A stretch of DNA of 64,000 nucleotides from Prinia subflava (taxonomy: Eukaryota; Chordata; Aves; Passeriformes; Cisticolidae): the NCBI RefSeq assembly GCF_021018805.1, contig NC_086254.1, positions 3,521,001 through 3,585,000 of the forward strand. Reading direction: 5' to 3'. A program made the translations under genes and the position numbers. Below, one piece after another: positions 40,601-47,747 of this stretch. Below the pieces are notes generated by a model that saw only the letters and a program-made list of their open reading frames with translations, searched no databases and was not told the origin of the DNA. Within the stretch, counting starts at the first letter, position 1, and the number at the start of each line of letters is the position of its first letter.

Positions 40601-43220
40601 GTCTTTGGAAAGATGAGGAGCAAGAGGCAGCTGGCCAGAGTTTTGGAGAGATTTGCAGGAGGAAGGGGAGCAGGTACAGGGACACAGCAGCAGTTCTTGA
40701 GCAGGACACTGAGTGAGGTGTCAGAGGTAACACCACGAGCCAAACCACTGCTGTACACCCAGCCCAGATGTTTGACCCCACTGTGCTCTGTCCTCACATC
40801 CAGGTAGGAATGGCTCAGTGCTGTGATGGCTCCAGCAGCTCCACAATTTCCAGAAGCCTCCAGCACTATCCTGAGAGGCAGAGGAGCAGCAGTGCATCTG
40901 TCACACAGTACCAACCCACCATCACAAGACATCTCCCCTTCTCCATGCCCACTTTTTCCCAGGAATAAAACTTAGATTTTCCCTAGCAAAGGCCAGACTC
41001 CATTAGGAGCCACAGAGGGGCCTTGGCTGCACATCCCTTGGTGACAGATGGCTGGAGCTGAACAAGGCACAAAGGAACTGCAGTGAACAGGCACTGCATT
41101 CAGCCCAGGGGTTGCCTTGACCCTGCCACTGAGTGACCCCTTCATAGCACAGGACATGCACCAACTGTGCCTGCTGAGATGCCACTGCAAAGCCTCTGGG
41201 GGGAAGAGAGGCTCAGATCTTTTCCCTCATTTTGATGTTTTTCATGTGATTAAAATCAACTGAAAGTAATTCCATGACATACTGCAATTACAAATCCAGA
41301 CTGAAGCACCTTGAGAGTCACAACAGGGAGTTGTACAGGCACATCACTGGAGTTCAGGTTCATTGCTCAGTCACAGCTGAGGGCATGGAGAAGCAAGGGG
41401 GAAATTCAGAAATACGGGGTCAGAAGAATAACTGCAAAATATAGCCAAGCCTATAAAACTTTTCCTTTGTCTATTTATGCTTCCCTCTAGCAAACAAACA
41501 AAAGCATACTTCAGTATCTTCAATTTGGTCACAAAATAAAAAAAACTTTTTAATATTAAAACCCATTCACACAAAACTGCAATCCAATCATTTATTAATA
41601 TCCACACATAGGGCCAAGCCCTCAGCAAGGGAAGAGCAGCACCTTTCCAACCCCTATGGTGCTGTATCACCCCAAAGGAGCTGGAACTCTGCCCATGACC
41701 TCAGGCAGTGACTGACCCCTCAAACAAGACCTTGCAGATGTGCAAAAAGCCAACTTGGAGCACTGACTTTTACAATACTGTTTGGGGAAAGAATCCACAG
41801 TGGCAGAGGTTATACATACACCACTGGTCACTGAAAGAAGAGAGCTCAGCTGAAAGAATCCCTGAGCAAAGCACAGCCCCTGATGTGTAAGAAGGGAGTA
41901 GGGTCAGTGCCTCAAGCAGAGTCTGTGTGTGAATATCCTGCAGAGGCTGTGCCTGAATCACCATCCCCATGTGCCCAAGCAAAACAGGAACCTCAGAGAT
42001 GGGTATTTTTTTGTTTGTTTATTTTGATTAAATAATTAACACTTTTGTATTACTCTGACAAGAGAAGCATTGTCTGGTGACCCTCATTTTGCAGCATCAT
42101 TATCCCAGACTAATTTGTCCGAGCATGCTAAAGCAAATTTTGACCAATATTAGCCCCTTGATTAAAAACACTGTCTGAGAGGTAAAAGGCTTTTCTGATT
42201 CTGCTAAATGTTCTATATTTTAGAGACTGAAACACACAGCAAAGTAACCAGGCATGTAGGAAGTGGCCTGAATTATAAGGACAAGAGGTTGGCAGATGTA
42301 AAGATGCAACCAGTGACCTTCTCAAATGCAAGTGTAATATAGTGAAAGTACAAGTTTTGACAGGATATACATCATCCTGATGTGTTTCCCCAGAAGCAAG
42401 GAGAAAGCCTTCTTTAGCAAAGTAAAATGAAAAGCATGACACACAAAACTCCCATCTTGAATATTTACTAAATTATATATAAAAAATAAATAACCTACTA
42501 GCCAATAAGCCAGAAAAATGGATCCTAAGCAAAACACACCCTCAACTGCTTTTGAACTGTTAATTATACTGATAATGGCAGTCTGCACAGCTTATGTATA
42601 CACTGGATATAGATCAACAACAGCAAGGCATGTGTGAGTATGTGAAAGTAAGTCATTATTCAAATCCTAGGGCTTCAAGTGTTTCTGTTTAAACAAAGGC
42701 ACTAATTTGATGTAAACCACACGGGCCAAATCACCTTAAGTGCTCAGTTATTACTCCTACATCCTCACAGGCCAACAGCAATGGCTACAGGGCAGTGTTT
42801 AAGGGCATGGGGGAGGTTTCTACCTGCCTAATTAACAGCCCTTCCCATGCCAGTGTCTGTACAGGCACCTCTGTCAGCCCTAAACATCAGGGGATCCATC
42901 TGACTCCCACCCACTCCACAATTTGCCTGTTTTGTGCATTACTTGGGAGAGGGAGCCCATTTATTCACCCTGTTCCACTTGTTTTGATCCACCAGCCCAC
43001 ACACAGATGGGGAATTTCCCATCCCAGGGAGCACTGGCTCCCCCAGCCCACTGCCTCCAAGCCAGGCAATCACCTGGGCCAGCTCCCAGCCCTGCAGGGA
43101 GCCCTTACCTTCCTTTGAGCCAGTGGTGACAGCAGCTGTGGTGCTCCCTGATGCCCGTCCCACTGGGCTGGAGTGCTTCCCAGCCCTGCCTGGGATTTTA
43201 AGTCCACTTGGCTTCAGCAT
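2308..43220 (-). CDS. CLIP2: CLIP2 (CLIP-115) CAP-Gly linker protein, N-terminal part, 7 coding exons, 3' end outside window
   Basis: The joined exons encode 451 residues. CLIP2 proteins bind growing microtubule plus ends through two CAP-Gly domains and dimerise through a long coiled coil; mammalian CLIP2 is about 1046 residues, so roughly 43% is here. Seen in the translation: a basic MLKPSGLK start, CAP-Gly 1 at about residues 70-136 with GKNDG at 109-113, a Ser/Thr-rich spacer, CAP-Gly 2 at about 208-277 with GKNDG at 249-253, a serine-rich basic stretch at about 280-330, then a coiled coil from about 345. CLIP2 rather than the paralogue CLIP1 is favoured by the [19 protein letters not shown] entry to CAP-Gly 1 and by [19 protein letters not shown] after CAP-Gly 2, as I recall these families. 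All exon joints keep phase and use GT/AG. The start is fixed by an in-frame stop at 43235-43233. The next exon is not found in bases 1-2307. Confidence 0.95.
2369..3896 (-). other. CLIP2 intron 7
   Basis: 1.5-kb intron between exons 7 and 8. It contains a 20-bp perfect palindrome at 3288-3307 and a short poly(A) at about 3166. Nothing else is recognised. Confidence 0.9.
3288..3307. repeat. 20-bp perfect palindrome centred on TAATTA
   Basis: CCTCCTCTAATTAGAGGAGG equals its own reverse complement. The centre TAATTA is a homeodomain-type core, but one site proves no function. Confidence 0.8.
3897..4000 (-). CDS. CLIP2: CLIP2 exon 7: coiled coil
   Basis: Acceptor TTTGCTCCAG|TAT and donor AAGAG|GTAAAG bound 104 nt, residues 397-430 plus two bases of 431. 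The product begins [18 protein letters not shown] and ends with [16 protein letters not shown], a continuous charged heptad pattern typical of the CLIP rod. It follows exon 6 in phase 0, and the last two bases are completed by exon 8 to give arginine, restoring the family sequence [13 protein letters not shown]. Confidence 0.95.
4001..5128 (-). other. CLIP2 intron 6
   Basis: 1.1-kb intron with consensus ends (GTAGGA donor, TTTGCTCCAG acceptor). I see no gene, repeat family or unusual structure in it. Confidence 0.9.
5129..5326 (-). CDS. CLIP2: CLIP2 exon 6: start of the coiled coil
   Basis: Acceptor TTTTCCCAG|CTG and donor GAGCAG|GTAGGA bound 198 nt, exactly 66 codons (331-396), so this exon is phase-symmetric and could be skipped without a frameshift. 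It reads [19 protein letters not shown], then a heptad-rich helix with [37 protein letters not shown] and [10 protein letters not shown]. This matches the CLIP family's conserved junction between the globular head and the coiled coil. No helix-breaking residue or stop interrupts it. Confidence 0.95.
5327..6369 (-). other. CLIP2 intron 5
   Basis: 1.0-kb intron between exons 5 and 6, containing the 28-bp minisatellite at 5988-6155. Nothing else is recognised. Confidence 0.9.
5988..6155. repeat. 28-bp minisatellite, six copies, in CLIP2 intron 5
   Basis: Units start with GGGATCCCTTATAA at 5988, 6016, 6044, 6072, 6100 (one substitution) and 6128, an exact 28-base period. Each carries a BamHI-type palindrome and TTATAA. 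Copies differ by one to three bases, which allows unit typing. Confidence 0.92.
6370..6583 (-). CDS. CLIP2: CLIP2 exon 5: end of CAP-Gly 2 and serine-rich linker
   Basis: Acceptor GTGTTCCAG|G and donor GGGCTG|GTGAGT bound 214 nt, completing residue 259 and running to 330. The beginning ([21 protein letters not shown]) closes the CAP-Gly 2 fold. A Lys-rich patch (KAKKSKR) and a long serine stretch ([17 protein letters not shown]) follow. In CLIPs the serine-rich segment next to CAP-Gly 2 contributes to microtubule binding and is a phosphorylation target; that is family knowledge. The exon ends RPSRSGL and joins [11 protein letters not shown] in exon 6. It sits about 380 bp from a large minisatellite in the intron upstream of it. 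Confidence 0.96.
6960..8024. repeat. Large minisatellite, 19-bp unit, about 55 copies, in CLIP2 intron 4
   Basis: A tandem array of GAGCTCTTCACCCGTGTGT-type units, mostly 19 bp, with some 17-bp units lacking a GT and frequent C/T variants in the CCCG / CTCG / CCTG / CCCA positions. The left end has more CCTG variants and 17-bp units; CCCG and CTCG dominate the middle and right. On the transcript (minus) strand it supplies dozens of GAAGAGCTCACAC repeats, starting about 380 bp upstream of exon 5. Confidence 0.97.
8108..8342 (+). mobile_element. CR1 LINE fragment (3' end), sense on plus
   Basis: The text follows the bird CR1 3' region: AGGAAGTTCCAACTAAACATG, then the phrases for GGCTGCCCAGAGAAGGTG, GGTTGGACTAGATGACC and CCTTCCAACCTGACTC, ending near CTGTGACTCTGTCA. 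It is a 5'-truncated, diverged copy with no coding capacity, in antisense relative to CLIP2. Confidence 0.85.
11028..11073 (+). mobile_element. CR1 3'-end scrap
   Basis: GGTTGGACTTGATGATATCA followed by AAGGTCTTCTCCAACCTAG matches the terminal CR1 segment in plus sense. Only about 45 bp is recognisable. Confidence 0.6.
11949..12073 (-). CDS. CLIP2: CLIP2 exon 4: core of CAP-Gly domain 2
   Basis: Acceptor CCTGGCAG|GTC and donor ACAAG|GTACTG bound 125 nt, residues 218-258 plus two bases of codon 259. The product reads [30 protein letters not shown], then [11 protein letters not shown], a complete CAP-Gly core with the GKNDG groove at 249-253 intact. Length is not a multiple of three, but exons 4 and 5 together are 339 nt, so joint skipping would keep frame while deleting most of CAP-Gly 2. 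Confidence 0.96.
17170..17460 (-). mobile_element. CR1 LINE fragment (3' end), sense on minus
   Basis: The plus strand reads GGATGGTTTAGGTTAGAAGG at the CR1 3' terminus, then the reverse-complement CR1 text with GGGTGCTCCAAGCCCCATCC, CCAGGGATGGGGCAGCCACA and CATTCCCCCTCACCCTGACA. This is a 5'-truncated, diverged copy in the same orientation as CLIP2. Confidence 0.9.
21631..22099 (-). mobile_element. Solo LTR of an endogenous retrovirus, sense to CLIP2
   Basis: The 469-bp block begins TGTAGGA and ends TCCTACA, the inverted TG...CA termini of an LTR. Read on the minus strand it has a TATA-like ATATAATG near 21797-21790, a poly(A) signal AATAAA at 21700-21695 and a short U5 with CTCTCGTGACTGTCCC before the end, in the right order. 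No internal retroviral region or second LTR is present, so it is a solo LTR left by recombination. I find no matching target duplication at these exact ends (CTAGG versus TCTCA), so the edges may be slightly off or the duplication has decayed. Confidence 0.75.
22347..22885 (-). CDS. CLIP2: CLIP2 exon 3: CAP-Gly domain 1, linker and start of CAP-Gly 2
   Basis: Acceptor GATCCACAG|GC and donor CTG|GTGAGT bound 539 nt, residues 38-217. After GSPLHKQG and a short Ser/Ala/Lys spacer, the CAP-Gly 1 fold runs from about residue 70 ([10 protein letters not shown]) through [18 protein letters not shown] and GKNDG (109-113) to the FTRPSKL end near residue 136. GKNDG is the groove that grips C-terminal EEY/F tails of tubulin and EB proteins in this family, and it is intact. 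A Ser/Thr-rich linker (about 137-206) follows, then DLRLGDRVL, the first strand of CAP-Gly 2. The exon is markedly richer in GC and CpG than the introns around it. The only internal in-frame ATG is Met187 (22439-22437). Confidence 0.96.
26660..26830 (+). mobile_element. Possible short ERV LTR or LTR 3' part
   Basis: In plus sense there is a TATA box (ATGTATATAACTG, about 26750), AATAAA 20 bp later (GTAAATAAACTCGCC, about 26767-26782), then a pyrimidine-rich stretch ending near CATGTGATTCTTTCCA. TATA followed closely by AATAAACTCGCC is the R-region layout of many avian ERV LTRs. Edges are guesses and no target duplication is seen. Confidence 0.4.
28403..28614. repeat. A/C-rich low-complexity tract ending in poly(A) and (GA)n
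   Basis: About 210 bp is made almost only of A and C on the plus strand, followed by an 18-base A run and (GA)6. This kind of simple tract is common in bird introns. On the CLIP2 transcript it is U/G-rich. Confidence 0.9.
31384..31492 (-). promoter_or_regulatory. Candidate internal promoter and alternative first exon in CLIP2 intron 2
   Basis: On the minus strand a TATA-like TTTTATAG (about 31491-31484) is followed some 30 nt later by a GC-rich, CpG-containing stretch that ends in a strong donor, CCT|GTAAGTATC, with GT at 31383-31382. The layout of TATA, about 75 nt of exon and a donor resembles a short untranslated first exon that could splice to exon 3 at 22885. It has no ATG, so translation might begin at Met187 in exon 3, giving a form without CAP-Gly 1. 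This is inference from signals only. Confidence 0.3.
31592..31626. repeat. (CA)n microsatellite
   Basis: About 17 uninterrupted CA dinucleotides, followed by CGTGTGC. It is long enough to be length-polymorphic. It lies about 100 bp upstream of the candidate internal promoter. Confidence 0.95.
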
Positions 43221-43322
43221 GATTCCTGTCTCTCAGGCTCCTGTTGCCAGTGTCTCAAGAGCTGTCCTGGTGTCACCGCTCAGGCTTCTTGATGGTGAAC
43301 CTCTTCTTCCATTGTCACACAC
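43109..43322 (-). CDS. CLIP2: CLIP2 exon 2: end of 5' UTR and start codon (coding 43220-43109)
   Basis: Acceptor CTCTCTCCCAG lies at 43323 and donor AG|GTAAGG at 43108. The first 102 nt are untranslated. ATG is at 43220-43218 in an acceptable context (A at -3), with an in-frame TGA five codons upstream, so this is the true start. The coding part is 37 codons plus one base (phase 1), a basic Gly/Ser/Lys-rich tail beginning [18 protein letters not shown]. In CLIP proteins this region precedes CAP-Gly 1 and adds positive charge for microtubule contact. A ten-codon uORF occupies 43312-43280. The last base forms a glycine codon with the first two bases of exon 3, restoring the family sequence [11 protein letters not shown]. 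Confidence 0.95.
43280..43312 (-). promoter_or_regulatory. Upstream ORF in the CLIP2 5' UTR
   Basis: An ATG at 43312-43310 in strong context (A at -3, G at +4) opens a ten-codon frame, MEEEVHHQEA, that stops at TGA 43282-43280. The stop is 59 nt before the CLIP2 start codon. No other ATG lies between them. A strong-context short uORF is expected to lower or condition main-frame translation, which would then need reinitiation or leaky scanning. The sequence is plain to see; the effect is inferred. Confidence 0.6.
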
Positions 43323-46300
43323 CTGGGAGAGAGGAGCACAAAGAAATCAGATTGTGAATGAGTGGGAAGAGTGTGGACCAGGCTCCCAGAGAGCAGTGCC
43401 CAGCTCTGTCCTCACAGCCCTAGGAGAGTCAGAACCTTTCATTTCTTCTCCTATAAAACAAGGGTGATCATGTCCCTCATCTCCCATCCTCATGTTACAT
43501 TTCTTTTCATCAATCTCAAAGTCCTGAAACTTCACAGAGCCATTAAACAAGGATTTAAATACAGTTTGGGATTTGAGTAACTGAAATGGTTTGGACTGGT
43601 TTTAAATTCTAAAGTCTCAGCTCAGCACCTGCCAAGCCTCTGCTGTGCTGTCTGAACCCTGACAAAAGGCACCACCTTTCACGCCAGCCTTCAGAGCAGC
43701 CTCTCCAAACTGGCAGGGGAAGGAAGGATGAAGCCAGTGTCTGAGATGGGGTTTTCAGCTCCTTTCCTTAAACTCAAAAACTTCTCACAGGAAAAAAGGC
43801 CTTTGACCCTATGGATCTACATGAAAATATAAAAAAAAAAAAATCCCCAAACTTCCTGAAACTTAAGCATAACTCTACCAACTATTCATTAGTGAAGTCA
43901 CAACCCTTCCTTATGTCATTCCTTTCCCAGTAAGCAAATGCAATAAAACCTCCAAATTCCTTGCAAGGATGTTGCATCAACAAGCACAATTTTATGACAA
44001 GAAAGAAAAAATAAAGGAAATGACTAAGTTGCTTAAAAAAAAAAAAAAGAAAAGGAGTGACATTCCTAATGGATAAAGAAAAACAATTTAAAACCCGAGC
44101 CTATCAGCCAAAAGGAAGCTGAGGCTGGGTTTCAGCAGGCCAGGATGGGGAGGAGAAAAGGTGACAGCAGAGAAAGCCAGGGACAATGTCAACCTAACAG
44201 CCTGGAGAGCAGTCCAAGGAGCAGCCAGAAACTGGGGACACTGCATCCTGGGCAAAGGAAGGAGGCAGCACCCTGAGAATCAAGAGATTTACAGATGCTG
44301 CAAGGAGGGAATTGCAATAATGGGATGGGAAATGATTAAGCCATGAGTAAGGACTTCAACACAGGCTGGGTCAGAGCGAGCAGGGGGCTGGCAGGGCTCC
44401 AGGAAAAGCTGCAAGGAGACACAGAGGAGGGAAAACCGCAAGGAGAATTCCAAAGCTGCATTCCCAAGGGCTCACAAATGTCTAAAACACCAAAGCACAG
44501 TAAGAGTCACTCATCCTACATCAGCTTAAAGAGACAAAGCAAGGAGGGATCGCAGAGACATCTGCCTGAGCAAAAACTTGAGGGATCCAGGCCTTATCCC
44601 CATGTGCTCACAAAAGTGTTCAGTACCTGGGGTGGATTCAGACTCCTCAATAAAAGGATTTTACACCCGATATTCACCTCACACAGAAGTCAGGCAGGAT
44701 GCTCCAGTCACATCACCCACAGCAGAAATAACAGACAAGAGCAAGGAACTCTTCTTAAGGAGGGAATAAAAAAACAGCCCTCCTGTAACAGAGCTGGAGA
44801 GGAACAGCTGTCAGAGCTGGACAGGAGCCTGCAGCTTCCAGCTCTGTTTAGCATAAAACAGGGAGACAAGGAACTGAATCTGGAGGTGAGAAACATTGAT
44901 CAGCCAGGCTCCTTCTATCTCTCAAGCCATCAGATGTGGCATCTCCCACCCACTCCATCTCATAGAGCACATTTTGCCCAGGGCTGGCTTTGATTTTACA
45001 GACCAACTTGATTTCTAGCTCTTCTGCTGGCAGGTGATGTGCTTTACCTCGAGATCTCAATCCATCACCTTCAGCCTCAAAGTTCTTCTTCTCAACATGC
45101 CCTTACTCCTGAATTGACTCATTACTTGGTCCTACATTTTGGTTACAAGGTTTGATGTTGTACCCAGGATTAAGCAGCCTGGGGCTGCTGCTGCTGCTTG
45201 CACACAGCTGGTTGAATTAACCAGGAATGTGGAGAAGATAAAAAGACACAGGGAAGGAAAAAACAGTAGTAGAGAAGAATTTAAGCTGGAGGAGTTGCCA
45301 GAAGAATAAAAGGATTTTACAGTTTTTCAGTCTTCTGTTAGAGTGTGTCTCTGGATCCTTAACTTTGCAGCCAGAACCACTTAAACTTTAGAGAACAGTG
45401 AATTTAGTGTGTTCCTCTATTTTGCTGCTCATCTTTGAGGAGACAGGAACTTCAGTTCATTCTCTCTCCACATCTCATTATTCCTAAAGATCAGCTGTCC
45501 ACTCCCATCACAGGATATTGTGATTTTCTGCTTCTTCTCAGGACAACTGGATATTTTTACACTGGGGAGACAAACAAGAGGAAGTGTATTCCCACCACAC
45601 AAATATTTCTGCCAGAAATCTTTACACAAACAGATTTGCTTTCAACAACTAATGCTAAAACCAAATGAACTCCACAGGCTGCTAATCATGCTCCCCTTGG
45701 AAGAGATAGATGCTTTTATCCTGAAATACAACCATGGGGTCACACACAGCAGACTCAAAAACTTCTCCAGTGGCACTGGGGATCAGAGCAGATCCCCTGC
45801 CTGGCTGGGGATGCATGGCAGCCTCTGGGGAGGCTCTGGCAAGGGTAAACTCATCCCTCTGAAGTGTCACTGTCACACTGTCACACGCTGCAGGCTTGCA
45901 CAGCTGCCTCAGCACACCCCTGCACAGTCATCATCACACAGGGAAATGAGGATGAACTGGAGTAAATTTTACTATAAATGCAGTTTTTCAGTACTACACA
46001 GATAAAAATAAACGTCTGGGATGCTTCTACAGCAGCCTGTGCCTGCTGCTAGGGACAGATACTCCTTCTCTGTCACCAGTTTCTTCCCCACTTCAACACA
46101 AACATGTATGGGCAGATTTTTAGGAAGCTCTGAACACTGAGCACAGAGCTCTTCCAAATGACACCATTAGGTCATCTTTACCACCCTGCCTGAGCCATCC
46201 TGGTCCCACATTAGCTCCTGAGTGAGCGATGCAGCTTTTATGCTGCAGAAATATCCTTGGCCTGGGACACAGGCCAGTATCTCCACAGGGCACTGCCCTG

Positions 46301-46961
46301 CTCCATTAGAGATAACAACAAGCTCTGAGCTGCCATCCGAGCCCTCAGCTTCCCAATGGGCTCTATTAGCAGAGTCCTCTTGAAAAACCTCTTTCCAGCT
46401 CTTCTGAAAAATCTGCTTCCAGCAGTAGAGGCTGAACAGAGGCAAATATGTGGTGTAAGAAACACATGAGCCATCTCTCTTCCCTGATACTGAAATCAGC
46501 CAGAATAGTCTTTAAGCTCCATCCAGAAACTTCAGGGGAAGTGAAAATTTCTATTCTCTATGTTATTTATCATTCCTACTCCCCATATTACCTGCACAAG
46601 CTGTACACTTTGTTTTCCTGCAAAACTTCAGGGAAATGTGACTTTCTCCAGATACACTGAAAAGAAAACCCAATCTGCTCCTCTGGATACTCCAGTGCCA
46701 CCAGCTCTGCTTAGTTTTTATCTCTTGTACAAGACATGACAGACAACAAGCATTTCCTAGATCCCTGTTAGATTCTTCCTGCAGTCTTTTCCACACTGGG
46801 ATGAATGGTTCTGTCTGTTCCCACAACCAAGAAAAGCATCCCAGGAATGCACAATGTGAAGCCCAGCTTCAAATGACCAAAATATTCTCTTCCCCATCTT
46901 TCCATCAGAAAAGGGGACAGCTGAGTGTGAGTCACACAGGCCCAGATTCAAAAAGGGGAAC

Positions 46962-47747
46962 TGTCTTGGGGTGATTTTATGAAGATACTTTTTTCCCCCC
47001 ACTCATCTGCTTTATGCCCAGCAGTGTCTGTGGTGTCTTCAAGAGGAACCAGGGGCAGGGCTGGAGCCCGTTCAGTCTCTCTGCAGGGTGCTCTGGACAG
47101 GGTGGGTTGGGGATGCTGCATTGTTCCTCTTGTTGGATTGGGTTTTTTGCTAGCTTGAAGCAAGGGGTGTCTTCCCCTTTCCTTCCCCTAGCCTGGAGGC
47201 TGTATCGGGAATTCTCTTTTCGTTTTTTGGCTTTTGGCTTTTTGGCTTTTTGTTCCCTTGAAGTGTTTTTTGCTTGGCTTGTTTTTCTTTTTGGTCCATC
47301 TGGGGAGCCAGCAGAACCATCCCAACCCCAAGGCCTCAGAGGAGCTGAACCAACACCAGAAAGGACAGAAAAATCCACCAGCTTTGGCTGCTGCAAGGAG
47401 GAGACAACACCAGAAATTCAAGAGGTTTCCCATCAGCTCTGGGCTGTGACATGAACTCCTCTTCCCCTTCCCAAGGGCCCAGTCACCACTTTGCTTTCCA
47501 CGTCACGAACTCAGCCCCTGTATTTTTCTTCCCTGGGCATTTTTAGGTTTTTTTTTTTGTTCTGCTGTGGGTGGGTGTGTGGAGGGTAAGTTTCTGGAAG
47601 TTTATATCTAGCATTTATTCAATTCTTTTCTGTGCCTTGTAGGCACTCCTCTCCCTTTTTTGGGGGTGTGTGTGTGTTTCGTTAATAAACAGTTTTTGTT
47701 TTTTTCCTTCCACTTTCACCTGCTAGTATCAATTTCTATCTCTGGCA
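46962..47747 (+). mobile_element. Probable ERV (ERVL-like) LTR in CLIP2 intron 1, antisense to gene
   Basis: The block opens TGTCTTGGGGTGATTTTATG and has a T-rich body with repeated TTTTTGGCTTTTTGGC runs near 47220-47260. A poly(A) signal AATAAA lies at 47684-47689 after a GT-rich stretch, and the block ends near CTATCTCTGGCA, consistent with TG...CA ends and U3-R-U5 order in plus sense. The wording resembles passerine ERVL LTRs as I remember them. No clear five-base duplication flanks these exact ends and no internal region is present. Confidence 0.5.

Larger units (their letters stand above)
22886..43108 (-). other. CLIP2 intron 2
   Basis: 20.2-kb intron after the start-codon exon. It contains an LTR-like fragment (about 26660-26830), an A-rich tract (28403-28614), a CA microsatellite (31592-31626) beside a candidate internal promoter, and otherwise unassigned sequence. 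AT-rich, repeat-poor stretches such as 30670-31150 and 37880-38240 could be conserved noncoding DNA, but that cannot be told from one genome. Confidence 0.9.

Noticed and set aside
44343..44993. 216-codon plus-strand frame in intron 1
   Set aside because: Longest frame in unremarkable DNA, but low-complexity Lys/Ser/Gln-rich, with no recognised domain and no splice or promoter context. Chance length is plausible in a 64-kb window.
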